Shown piece after piece: positions 9,020-16,970 of a DNA stretch of 64,000 nt. A program made the translations under genes and the position numbers. The notes beneath the pieces were generated by a model that made no database searches, had not been told where the DNA came from, and saw only the letters and a program-made list of their open reading frames with translations. How positions within the stretch are numbered: position 1 is the first letter of the stretch; every line of letters starts with the position of its first letter. Origin of the DNA: CBDCBA01 sp965214125 (GTDB taxonomy: Bacteria > Planctomycetota > Phycisphaerae > Tepidisphaerales > Tepidisphaeraceae); contig CBDCBA010000003.1 of assembly GCA_965214125.1 (NCBI GenBank), positions 110,893-174,892 on the forward strand, given 5' to 3'.

Positions 9020-10590
9020 TATACCCCCGAGTGCTGCGTCACCGTCCGACGGCGACTCGGGTTCATCAGGCGGTTGACGGCCGACACGTACGCGAGGGCC
9101 GAGGCTTCCAGAATGTCCGTGCTCAGCCCGCGGCCGGTGGCGCGGTCGGGGGCCTCCTCGTACTTTGGGCCCAGCTCCACGTTCACCTCGCCCTGGGCGT
9201 CCTTACCGCGCGTGACGGCGCGGATGCGGTAGTCGTGCAGCACGAACTCCCCGCCGACGATCCGCATGATGGCGGAGTAGATTGCGTCGATCGGCCCGTC
9301 GCCGATGCCGGCGTCGGTGGCCGTCTCGCCGTCGGGGTCGGTCAGCGTGACCGTCGCCGTCGGCGTGAGCGTGTCGCTGCCGGCAACGACTTGCAAGCCC
9401 GCCAGTTCCCAGCGGCCGGCGCTCGTGTCGGTTTCGAGCAGGTCGTCGATGATCGCCTCGATGTCCTCGTCGTAGATCTCCTTCTTCTTGTCGGCGAGCT
9501 TCTTGAAACGCTCGAAGCTTTGTTCGACGTGGGCATCATCGAGTTTGTACCCGAGCGCCAGCACGCGCTCGCGGTAGGCGTGCCGGCCGCTGTGCTTGCC
9601 GAGGACGAGTTGGTTGCTCGTGATCCCGACGTCCTCGGGGTTCATGATCTCGTACGTCTCGCGGTGCTTCAGCACGCCGTCCTGGTGAATGCCCGCCTCG
9701 TGGGCAAAGGCGTTTTGACCGACGATGGCCTTGTTCCGCTGGACGCTCAGGCCCGTGAAGGTGCTGACCATCCGGCTGGCGGGGTAGAGCTTCTTCGCGT
9801 TGATGTTCGTCGTCACGCCGTAGTGGTCAGCGCGGGTGCGCAGGGCCATGACGAGCTCTTCCATGCTCGCGTTGCCGGCGCGTTCGCCGATGCCGTTGAC
9901 GGTGCATTCGACCTGCCGCGCCCCGGCCTCGACGGCCGCGAGCGTGTTCGCGACGGCCATGCCGAGGTCGTTGTGGCAGTGCGTGCTGAGGATGATGTTC
10001 TTCGCCTTAATTTCCGGCAGTTCCTCGATGAGACGGCGAAACACCTCGGCGTACTCGGCCGGGTAGCTGTAGCCAACGGTGTCGGGCAGGTTGATCGTCG
10101 TCGCCCCCGCCTCGATCGCGGCGGCGGTGATCTCCTTGATGAACGCGAATTCTGTGCGGCTGGCGTCCTCGGGGCTGAACTCCACATCGCCGCAGTAGGC
10201 CAGGGCGTGCTTGATGCTCTGGACGGCCAGCTCGACGATGTCGGCCTTGCTCTTCTTGAGCTTGTGCTCGAGGTGAATCTTGCTCGTGGCGCAGAAGACG
10301 TGGATGCGCGGCTTCTTCGCCTCCTTCACGGCCTCGCCCGCGCGGTCGATGTCGGCCGGCACGCAGCGGGCCAGGCCGCACACGGTCGACTTCTCGACCA
10401 CGTCGGCAATGGCCTGCACGCTCTCGAAGTCGCCGGGGCTGCTGATGGGAAAGCCGGCCTCGATGACGTCGACGCCCATCACCTCGAGGTGGCGGGCGAT
10501 CTCCACCTTCTCGGGCCGCGTGAGCGTGGCGCCGGGGGATTGCTCGCCGTCGCGGAGGGTGGTGTCGAAGATGCGGACGGTGTCTGGCAT
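9019..10590 (-). CDS. leuA: 2-isopropylmalate synthase
   Basis: Catalyses the first committed step of leucine synthesis, acetyl-CoA plus 2-oxoisovalerate to 2-isopropylmalate. 523 residues, normal length for the full-size bacterial enzyme with its regulatory domain. Motifs: FDTTLRDGEQSPG at the N-terminus, STHCHNDLGMAVANT (metal-binding HxH), FAHEAGIHQDGV, and a C-terminal LeuA dimerisation/allosteric domain (from about residue 390) with YRIRAVTRGKDAQGEV. The stop codon shares a base with the antitoxin ATG (TAATG). No other leu genes are in the window. Confidence 0.96.
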   Translation of the reverse strand: MPDTVRIFDTTLRDGEQSPGATLTRPEKVEIARHLEVMGVDVIEAGFPISSPGDFESVQAIADVVEKSTVCGLARCVPADIDRAGEAVKEAKKPRIHVFCATSKIHLEHKLKKSKADIVELAVQSIKHALAYCGDVEFSPEDASRTEFAFIKEITAAAIEAGATTINLPDTVGYSYPAEYAEVFRRLIEELPEIKAKNIILSTHCHNDLGMAVANTLAAVEAGARQVECTVNGIGERAGNASMEELVMALRTRADHYGVTTNINAKKLYPASRMVSTFTGLSVQRNKAIVGQNAFAHEAGIHQDGVLKHRETYEIMNPEDVGITSNQLVLGKHSGRHAYRERVLALGYKLDDAHVEQSFERFKKLADKKKEIYDEDIEAIIDDLLETDTSAGRWELAGLQVVAGSDTLTPTATVTLTDPDGETATDAGIGDGPIDAIYSAIMRIVGGEFVLHDYRIRAVTRGKDAQGEVNVELGPKYEEAPDRATGRGLSTDILEASALAYVSAVNRLMNPSRRRTVTQHSGV

Positions 10591-10636
10591 GGGAGGTGGG
10601 AGCGGGGGAGGTGGGACGTGGGCAGAGCCCGATGCA

Positions 10637-10669
10637 GAACGCCCCGCGGCGGGTGGCCGCGGGGCGTTC
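10637..10669. terminator. Strong G+C hairpin upstream of leuA
   Basis: A perfect 14-bp stem (GAACGCCCCGCGGC) with a 5-nt loop, 47 bp before the leuA start and inside the leuA leader if transcription starts further upstream. No T-run follows on either strand and no leucine-rich leader peptide is visible, so attenuation is only a possibility. It may instead be a bidirectional transcription barrier between leuA and the TauE gene. Confidence 0.4.
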
Positions 10670-10821
10670 GTGGTTCGGGTCGACCGGAGAGGCCGTCACT
10701 CAACCAAGACTGCCGCGGCACTCGCCGAGGAGCAGAAGGTCCAGCAAAAGCAAATCGCGCGGCCGCATGGGAGCCCAAGTCATACCAGCCAACCCCACAC
10801 AAAGCAACAGACTCATCTCCT

Positions 10822-10850
10822 CTTCGTGTCTCCGTGCCTCCGTGGTGAAC
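10822..10850 (-). repeat. Dispersed repeat, 'accacggaggcacggag' family, copy 1
   Basis: Read on the minus strand this is a short purine-rich motif beginning TTCACCACGGAGGCACGG. Close relatives occur at 53720-53749 and 54329-54356. It lies just before the TauE/SafE start. Similar short elements are, from memory, scattered between genes in planctomycetes and related phyla; no function is known to me. Confidence 0.6.
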
Positions 10851-10864
10851 TACCCTGCCCCGCC

Positions 10865-11665
10865 TTGCTCGACCTGATCCCGATTCCCGAGAGCGTCACC
10901 GTCGCCCCCTGGTGGTACGTGACGGCGCTGCTGCTGTCGGCGGTCATCATGGGGATGGCCAAGAGCGGCTTCGGCGGCGGCATCGGCATCCTGGCGATCC
11001 CGCTGACAGCCAACGTCCTGCCGGCCGGCGAAGCGCTGGCCGTCCTGCTGCCGATGCTCATCGTCGGCGACGTCTTCGCCGCGTGGGTCCATCGCCACAA
11101 CGTCGACTGGCGCGTGCTCCGGCCCGTCCTGATCGGCAGCGCCGTCGGCATCGCGCTCGGTTCGATCGTCCTGTTCTGGCTCGATGACGCCTCGCGACTG
11201 ACGCAAACGCTGAACCTGCTCGTCGGCGGGATCTGCCTGCTGCTCGTGCTCGTGCAGGTCTGGCGTCTGATCGGCCGTGATCTGCCGCGCGTGCCGCCAA
11301 CCAAAACGGTCGGCCTCGGCACGGGTGTGGCCGTCGGGGGCGTCAGCACCCTCAGCCACGCGGCCGGGCCGATTGCGGCGATCTACTTCCTCGAACTCAA
11401 GCTCGACAAGCTCCGCCTCGTCGGGACGGCCGCCTGGTGCTTTCTGCTCGTCAACACCGCCAAGCTGCCGACCTACTTCGGCCTAGGCCTGATCGACACC
11501 GCGACCCTCCTCCAAAGCACCTGGGCCGCGCTGGCGATCCCGCTTGGCACAGTCCTGGGCCTGTGGGCGGCGAGGCGAATTCCGGAAAAGCCGTTCGCGG
11601 CGCTGGTCTACGTCACGGCCGCAATTGCTGCGGCGCGGATGATCTGGGTCGCATTATCGGCGTAG
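10865..11665 (+). CDS. TauE/SafE family membrane permease
   Basis: Predicted anion exporter/importer of the TauE/SafE (formerly DUF81) family, used for sulfite, sulfoacetate or other organic sulfonates; substrate unknown here. About 266 residues with roughly eight hydrophobic segments. The first family repeat begins MGMAKSGFGGGIGILAIPL and the second GVSTLSHAAGPIAAIYFLEL. No ATG lies in frame before the first membrane segment. TTG at 10865 is the best start (LLDLIPIPESV...), with GTG at 10918 as an alternative. Upstream in the same frame is only repeat sequence and antisense leuA. Confidence 0.85.
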   Translation: MLDLIPIPESVTVAPWWYVTALLLSAVIMGMAKSGFGGGIGILAIPLTANVLPAGEALAVLLPMLIVGDVFAAWVHRHNVDWRVLRPVLIGSAVGIALGSIVLFWLDDASRLTQTLNLLVGGICLLLVLVQVWRLIGRDLPRVPPTKTVGLGTGVAVGGVSTLSHAAGPIAAIYFLELKLDKLRLVGTAAWCFLLVNTAKLPTYFGLGLIDTATLLQSTWAALAIPLGTVLGLWAARRIPEKPFAALVYVTAAIAAARMIWVALSA

Positions 11666-11718
11666 CGAAGCGGGCGTCGGCTGCGTGCCGGGTGCCGATC
11701 TGGCCGAACTAGGAGAGT

Positions 11719-12000
11719 ATGTCAGTGCTCGGACCCCTCGTCGTCGCGGCCGGTGCGATTGTGCTTGTTGCGACCGTTGCGCTCGCCATCGCGAGTCGAT
11801 TCTTCCAGCGTGCCGCCGCGGAGTTCGAGGCGTTGCTGGACGGGCCGGTCCCCGAATTAGCGCCGCGTGTGGTGGAGCGAGAGGTAGACTCGGCCCATGC
11901 CGACGCTGCCGCCGACGTGCGCGATCGCCGCCTTGCTGCTGTCAATCGCTTCGGCGAGCGCGTACCCCACGCCAACGAGTCAACCCGCCGCGCCGCCTGA
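11719..12000 (+). CDS. Possible small single-pass membrane protein
   Basis: A 93-codon frame with AGGAG 5 nt before its ATG and a strong hydrophobic helix (VVAAGAIVLVATVALAIA), followed by an amphipathic stretch. The last third overlaps the start of the exported amidohydrolase gene in another frame by 104 bp, which is unusual. Either the small protein is real and the pair is coupled, or only the first half is meaningful. I do not recognise a family. Confidence 0.4.
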   Translation: MSVLGPLVVAAGAIVLVATVALAIASRFFQRAAAEFEALLDGPVPELAPRVVEREVDSAHADAAADVRDRRLAAVNRFGERVPHANESTRRAA

Positions 12001-13141
12001 CCCCACGACCGTCCCCGCCCAACCGCCTGCGGGTGAGTCCGAGGCCGGGTCTTCCAACCTGCCGCCGCCGCCGACCACCATGCCGCGCCCGGACGGCGTC
12101 GGCGGGGCGATCGTCGGCAGCGCGGTCTACGCGGGCGACACCGTCCTGCTCGACTACTACCCGACGCCGCAACTCGTCACGCCGCAAACGCTCGTCCGCG
12201 CGGCGAAGTTCCCAGCGATCGACATCCACTGCCACTGGGGCCCCGAACAGGACGCGGCCGCCATGCTGCGGGCGATGGACGAGCGCAACGTCTCCCACGC
12301 CGTCAACCTCAGCGGCGGCGAGACGGCCGAGGCGATCCGGGCGATGAAGCGGCAGTTCAGCAACGACCGCTTCATCATCTTCGCCAACCTCGACTACTCG
12401 AAGCTTGGCGAAGACGTCTTCTACGAACAGGCCCTGCGCGACGCTCACGCGGCGGGGGCGTACGGCCTGAAAATCTGGAAGAACCTCGGCCTGACGCTGG
12501 TGGACGAGACGGGCCAACGAGTGCCCGTCGACGACCCGCGCCTCGACGTCGTCTGGCGAACCTGCGCCGAACTCGACATGCCCGTGCTGATCCACGTGGC
12601 CGACCCGGCGGCCTTCTTCGAGCCGATCGACGGGCACAACGAGCGTTGGATGCAGCTTTACCGCCATCCCGACTGGGCGTTCAGCGGCGACAGGTTCCCG
12701 AACCGCGCGCAGATTCTGGCCGAGCGCGACCGGATGATCGCCCGGCACCCGGAGACCAACTTCATCGGCGCCCACGTCGCCAACGAGGCCGAGGATTTAG
12801 CAAGCGTCGGCGAGCGGATGCGCAAGCTGCCCAACCTCTACGCCGACATCAGCGGCCGCGTCGCGGAACTGGGGCGCCAGCCGTACTCGGCCCGCAAGTT
12901 CTTCATCGAGTTCCAGGATCGCGTGCTGTTCGGCACCGACCGCTACCCCGGCCGGCCGGACCAGCCGCGGTATCGGGTCTACTTTCGGTTTCTCGAGACC
13001 GACGACGAGTATTTCAAGTATTACCAGCACCCCTTCCCGCCGACCGGCGAGTGGCGGATTTACGGCGTCTTCCTGCCGGACGAGGTGTTGCAAAAAGTCT
13101 ACCACGCCAACGCCGCCAAGCTGTTGGGGATCGGCCCGTAG
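11897..13141 (+). CDS. Exported amidohydrolase (Amidohydro_2 / TIM-barrel metal hydrolase)
   Basis: 414 residues with a signal sequence (CAIAALLLSIASASA) followed by a Pro/Thr-rich linker. The catalytic barrel begins at IDIHCHWGP (metal-binding HxH), continues through VLIHVADP and FIGAHVANEAEDL, and ends with FGTDRYPGRP, the order seen in PF04909 hydrolases and decarboxylases. Substrate unknown. The TAG stop at 13139-13141 is contributed by a palindromic repeat that starts at 13134, so the C-terminus may have been altered by the repeat's arrival. Confidence 0.85.
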   Translation: MPTLPPTCAIAALLLSIASASAYPTPTSQPAAPPDPTTVPAQPPAGESEAGSSNLPPPPTTMPRPDGVGGAIVGSAVYAGDTVLLDYYPTPQLVTPQTLVRAAKFPAIDIHCHWGPEQDAAAMLRAMDERNVSHAVNLSGGETAEAIRAMKRQFSNDRFIIFANLDYSKLGEDVFYEQALRDAHAAGAYGLKIWKNLGLTLVDETGQRVPVDDPRLDVVWRTCAELDMPVLIHVADPAAFFEPIDGHNERWMQLYRHPDWAFSGDRFPNRAQILAERDRMIARHPETNFIGAHVANEAEDLASVGERMRKLPNLYADISGRVAELGRQPYSARKFFIEFQDRVLFGTDRYPGRPDQPRYRVYFRFLETDDEYFKYYQHPFPPTGEWRIYGVFLPDEVLQKVYHANAAKLLGIGP

Positions 13142-13164
13142 CAGAGGCCTCCGGCCTCTGCCCG
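13134..13164 (+). repeat. GTAG-headed palindrome, family A, left copy
   Basis: A 31-nt unit with head GCCCGTAG, arm CAGAGGC, 5-nt loop and arm GCCTCTGC. It is the inverted partner of 13222-13252, from which it differs only in the loop. The TAG of the head is the stop codon of the preceding amidohydrolase gene. Confidence 0.85.
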
Positions 13165-13221
13165 CGACGCGGTGACCGTTGAAGCAACAGCACCACTCCC
13201 ACGACCAAACCGACCGACGTT

Positions 13222-13252
13222 CGGGCAGAGGCGAGACGCCTCTGCTACGGGC
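13222..13252 (-). repeat. GTAG-headed palindrome, family A, right copy
   Basis: Inverted copy of 13134-13164, identical outside the 5-nt loop. The pair is arranged with GTAG at both outer ends and 57 bp between the units, like a BIME. It ends 23 bp before the GltS-like gene. Confidence 0.85.
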
Positions 13253-13275
13253 GGAACCCGAGCCGCACCGACCCG

Positions 13276-15015
13276 ATGGACCAACCCTTCGTCATCTCGC
13301 TGTTGTTCGTGCTGGGCCTGCTGCTGGTGGGCTTTGTCCTGCGGGCGGGCGTGAGGCCGCTGCGGCTGCTGTTTGTGCCGGCGAGCGTCATCGGCGGCCT
13401 GCTCGGCCTCGCCGTCATGCAGGCGGGGCTGCGGATCGGTGAAGCGCCGGTAGAGCGGGTGGACGGGGATTTGCAAGCCGTGACGCCTCCGTTGTTTGAC
13501 TTCGAGCGACTTATCGAAGGCGGCGAAAATATTCTTCCCCCGCTCGAAACCGAGTCGCTTGAAGAGTTTCACGAGTCGCTTCAGGCGAGCGAACTAATGA
13601 TGCCCGGACCGTTGCCGCTCGCAACGCAACGCTGGTCCGCCGAGATCAGCAACGTCATCGACGGCTGGCCCGGCTTATTGATCGCCGTCGTCTTCGCCGG
13701 CCTGCTGATGGAGCGGCCGGGCAAAAAGTTCGGCGAGGCGGCGCAGCGGGCGGGGCGGCAGGGGATCTTCGTCTGGATCATCGGCATCGGCGAGGCGTTC
13801 GTCGGGCTGCTCGCATGCGCGCTGCTGATCGCCCCGTTCTACGACGTGCCGCCGGTCTTCGGGCAGCTCATCGAAGCCGGCTTCATCGGCGGCCACGGCA
13901 CGGCGGCGGCGATGGGGACGGTGATGGACCAGCAGTTCAACTTCCCCCAGGGCCGCGATTTGGCGTTCCTGTTCGCCACCATCGGCCTCGTCTACGGCGT
14001 GCTGAGCGGCATCGTCTTCGTCAACCTCGGCGTCCGACGCGGCTGGCTGCGCGGCGGACCGAAGGACAAGTCGAAAGTAGAAAGTGATAAGTCGCAAGTT
14101 GAACGTGCCGAGGTTCCCGACGCCGAAGCGGCAGCTTCGGGTTCGGGCTCGGGTTCGGGCTCGGGCTCGGGTTCGGTTCCGAGCGACACAACGCTCGACT
14201 ACGCACCCAACACCCCCGCGCCCGTCACCCGGGGCAACTTCAACATCCCCGTTGTCACCGGTCTCGAACACCGCACCGACCCCCAGCCCACCGCCTGGGC
14301 CCGCGTGCGGAGCGAGGTCATCGACCCGCTCGCCTTCCAGCTTTGCCTGCTCGGCCTTGCCTTCGCGGTCGGCTTTGGCTTGCAGCAGGCGTTCCTCTAC
14401 ACCGCCAGCGTCGCCGCACCGCCGGCGTGGACGGGGTACATCGGGAACATCCCGCTGTTTCTCTTCACCCTCATCGGCGGCTGGCTGACCCGCGAGGCGT
14501 TGCATCGCACGGGCTTCGGCAACCTGATCGACGGGCCTAGCATTAACCGCCTGACGGGCATCGCGATGGAGGTTCTCATTGTCGCCGCGCTTGCCACGCT
14601 GCGCATCGAGGCGGCGGCGGAGTTCCTGCTGCCGGTCGCCACGCTCCTGCTCGTCGGCTTCCTGTGGACAGCCTTCTGCCTGCTGGTAATCGCCCCGCGG
14701 GTGCTGCCGCGTGACTACTGGTTCGAGCTGGGCCTGATGAACTACGGCATGAGCACGGCCACGACCGCGCAGGGGATTCTCCTGCTGCGCATCGTCGACC
14801 GCGACCTCGACACGGGCGCCGCCGAGGATTACGCCGCGGCCGCGCCACTGTCGGCGCCGTTCATCGGTGGCGGCGTGCTGACGGTGCTGGCGGTTCCGGT
14901 CGCTTTGGGAGCGGTCGGCTACTGGCCGGTGCTGGCGGTGATGGGGGTCGTGCTAGGCGGCCTGCTCGTCGGCGGAGTGCTGCTGGGTCGAGCGGAGCGT
15001 GCCGTGGCGACATGA
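13276..15015 (+). CDS. GltS-like sodium/glutamate symporter with an inserted repetitive linker
   Basis: Membrane protein of 579 residues with the two pseudo-symmetric halves of the GltS family. The first half carries FIGGHGTAAAMG and the second carries YGMSTATTAQGILLLRIVDRD and a PFIGGG motif, the re-entrant regions of GltS. Between the halves (about residues 262-305) is a hydrophilic segment from repetitive DNA: a KSKVES/KSQVER stretch at 14065-14105, then a Gly-Ser tract at 14137-14180. GltS is normally near 400 residues; the extra length comes from this linker and an N-terminal loop. Transport of glutamate itself is inferred from the family. Confidence 0.85.
   Translation: MDQPFVISLLFVLGLLLVGFVLRAGVRPLRLLFVPASVIGGLLGLAVMQAGLRIGEAPVERVDGDLQAVTPPLFDFERLIEGGENILPPLETESLEEFHESLQASELMMPGPLPLATQRWSAEISNVIDGWPGLLIAVVFAGLLMERPGKKFGEAAQRAGRQGIFVWIIGIGEAFVGLLACALLIAPFYDVPPVFGQLIEAGFIGGHGTAAAMGTVMDQQFNFPQGRDLAFLFATIGLVYGVLSGIVFVNLGVRRGWLRGGPKDKSKVESDKSQVERAEVPDAEAAASGSGSGSGSGSGSVPSDTTLDYAPNTPAPVTRGNFNIPVVTGLEHRTDPQPTAWARVRSEVIDPLAFQLCLLGLAFAVGFGLQQAFLYTASVAAPPAWTGYIGNIPLFLFTLIGGWLTREALHRTGFGNLIDGPSINRLTGIAMEVLIVAALATLRIEAAAEFLLPVATLLLVGFLWTAFCLLVIAPRVLPRDYWFELGLMNYGMSTATTAQGILLLRIVDRDLDTGAAEDYAAAAPLSAPFIGGGVLTVLAVPVALGAVGYWPVLAVMGVVLGGLLVGGVLLGRAERAVAT
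14065..14180 (+). repeat. Low-complexity repeat insertion inside the GltS-like gene
   Basis: An A-rich direct-repeat segment (units like AAGTCGAAAGT, AGAAAGTGAT, AAGTCGCAAGT) is followed after about 30 bp by six or seven copies of GGTTCG/GGCTCG hexamers. The base composition of the first part is unlike the flanking gene. The reading frame stays open, giving a charged then Gly-Ser-rich cytoplasmic-type linker. Confidence 0.65.
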
Positions 15016-15300
15016 TGGCACGCCGTGTGACAGGCCGACGCCGTCGCGTCGGCGTTGTTGATGCTTCCCCGTTTGCGTTTGCTGAAAATTCCGGAATCTT
15101 CGGCCCCCCGAAAAGAAAGTTGCCGTTCGCGTGCCGCGTATTTGGGTCTGGCAGGAAAGTTGCAACGGGTTATGCGGACGCTTCGGCACGAACCGAAGCG
15201 ACGCGAGCCTTCGCCGTCGAGATACGCGACCCGCCCCCACGGCCGGCCGCCTCGGCGTCCGCTCACGACTCGCACGATATACCGCAAAGGACACATCCCA
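15016..15300 (+). other. Leader region of the DUF11 lipoprotein gene
   Basis: 285 bp without a convincing gene. It is less G+C-rich than its surroundings in 15058-15175, which could hold a promoter, but I cannot place a -35/-10 pair with confidence. AAAGGA at about 15286-15291 is the likely ribosome-binding site for the gene at 15301. Confidence 0.35.
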
Positions 15301-16884
15301 ATGATGCAGCTTCTCCCGACCAAAACCAACCGCCTCCACCCCGCCCGCCTCGCCGTGACCTCGGCCGCGATGGCGATTGCCGCCACCCTCGTCATCGGCG
15401 CCGCCGGTTGCGACGATGACGACGCCGAACTCGAAGTCGAAACCCGCCTGACGAACGTCGCGTTCGTGCAGGACGGCCAGATGGGCGAGCGCCAGGTGGA
15501 AACCTCGGGCGAGCTCGACATCACCAAGACCGTGCCCGAGCAGATCGTCATGGGCCGCACCATGACCTACACGCTCAACGTGCAGAACAGCAGCGGCGGC
15601 GACTTGAGCGGCGTGGTCATCACCGAAGAACTGCCCGAGGGCTTCGAGTTCGTCAGCGCCAACCCCGAGCCCAGCAGCATCGACGGTCGTAATCTGATCT
15701 TCCGCGTCCCCGAGATGCGCGAGGGCGCCGGCGGCAACATCGAGATTACCGGCACGCCGCAGCAGGTTGGCGACCTGTCGGCCTGCACGAGCTACGAGTT
15801 TGATCGCGGCGCCTGCGCCACGTTCACGGTGGTCAACCCGGAGCTGGCCATCACCAAGAGCGGCCCGGAGCAGGCCAGCGTCTGCACGCCCATCGAGTAC
15901 ACCTACGTGCTGAGCAACGAGGGTGACACGGCCGTCGAGGACGTGATGCTCTACGACGCCCTGCCCGAGGGCATGATGTTCGTCGATGACGGTGACGGCG
16001 AAATGGAGATGGAAATCGGTACGCTAGAGCCGGGCCAGAGCGTCGAGAAGAAGGTCATGGTCAAGGCCGAGCGGGCCGGCGAGGCCGGCAGCTACGCCTA
16101 CGCCCGTGGCAGCCTCGACGAGGTCAAGAGCAAGTCGGTCCAGACCACGTTCGTCGCTCCCGACCTGAACATTCGCGTTGAGCCGACGCGACCGTTCGAG
16201 TACGTCGGCAAGGACGCTCAGTTCAAGGTCACGGTCAGCAACCGCGGCGACGTGCCGGCCCAGCGCACCGTGCTGGCGACCGCCAGCGACACCGGTGAGA
16301 TCACCAGCGTCTACGGCGCCAGCGAGAGCGATGACGCCCGCGACCTCGGCGACGGCGAGGCCTACATCGGCACGCTGCAGCCCGGCGAGAGCCGCACGCT
16401 CTTCGTCGACGTCTCCTCGCCCGAGGCTGGCCAGGTCCAGTTCGCCGGCGTGGCCGCGGCCCGCTGTGAGAACGGCAACGAGCTCGCCCGCGCCGAGGGC
16501 AAGGCGATGCTCGAAGTCCGCACCATCAGCGCCCTGCAGCTCGAGGTTGTCGACAAGAACGACCCCGTCCGCGTCGGCGACGAGACCGTCTACGAAGTCA
16601 CCGTCATCAACGAGGGCAGCGCCGAGGACAACAACGTCAGCATCACCTGCACGCTGCCCGAGGGCATGAGCTTTGTGAGCGGTGAGGGCGACAGCGATGT
16701 CTCCAACAACGGCAACACCGTCACGTTTGCCCCGATCGACACGCTCGAGGCCGGCAACGCGGTCACCTGGTATGTCACCGTGAAGGCCGAGGAGGCCGCC
16801 GGTGGTCAGAAGTTCGGCGTCGAGCTCAACAGCGAGAACTCCGACGGCCCGACCACCGAGGAAGAGCCCACCCGCCTCTACTAA
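15301..16884 (+). CDS. DUF11-repeat surface lipoprotein
   Basis: 527 residues from the ATG at 15301 (AAAGGA 9 nt upstream). The signal sequence ends in IGAAGC followed by DDDD, a possible though imperfect lipobox that would anchor the protein in a membrane with an acidic +2 region. The rest consists of about four beta-sandwich units of the DUF11/'conserved repeat' type, each with phrases such as YTLNVQNSSGGDLSGV, DALPEGMMFV, YEVTVINEGSAEDNNVSI and LPEGMSFVSGEGD. Such repeats occur in cell-surface and outer-membrane proteins; the role here is unknown. A strong hairpin follows at 16921. Confidence 0.82.
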   Translation: MMQLLPTKTNRLHPARLAVTSAAMAIAATLVIGAAGCDDDDAELEVETRLTNVAFVQDGQMGERQVETSGELDITKTVPEQIVMGRTMTYTLNVQNSSGGDLSGVVITEELPEGFEFVSANPEPSSIDGRNLIFRVPEMREGAGGNIEITGTPQQVGDLSACTSYEFDRGACATFTVVNPELAITKSGPEQASVCTPIEYTYVLSNEGDTAVEDVMLYDALPEGMMFVDDGDGEMEMEIGTLEPGQSVEKKVMVKAERAGEAGSYAYARGSLDEVKSKSVQTTFVAPDLNIRVEPTRPFEYVGKDAQFKVTVSNRGDVPAQRTVLATASDTGEITSVYGASESDDARDLGDGEAYIGTLQPGESRTLFVDVSSPEAGQVQFAGVAAARCENGNELARAEGKAMLEVRTISALQLEVVDKNDPVRVGDETVYEVTVINEGSAEDNNVSITCTLPEGMSFVSGEGDSDVSNNGNTVTFAPIDTLEAGNAVTWYVTVKAEEAAGGQKFGVELNSENSDGPTTEEEPTRLY

Positions 16885-16920
16885 GGCAACGCTCACCTTC
16901 GGGAGTTAAACCCTAATGCG

Positions 16921-16948
16921 ACGGCCCCGCACCTTGGTGCGGGGCCGT
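16921..16948. terminator. Bidirectional hairpin between convergent genes
   Basis: A perfect 13-bp stem (ACGGCCCCGCACC) with a 2-nt loop, 36 bp after the DUF11 gene stop and 22 bp after the end of the convergent prenyltransferase-repeat gene. TTCTCG follows on the plus strand. There is no long T-run, as is common for hairpins at gene ends in high-G+C genomes. Confidence 0.7.
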
Positions 16949-16970
16949 TCTCGTGCGCTACCGCTGGTTG

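Noticed and set aside
10591..10700. Leucine leader peptide for attenuation of leuA
   Set aside because: No short frame with a run of Leu codons before the hairpin on the minus strand.
9031..10848. 605-codon plus-strand open frame
   Set aside because: Antisense to leuA, whose motifs are complete on the other strand.
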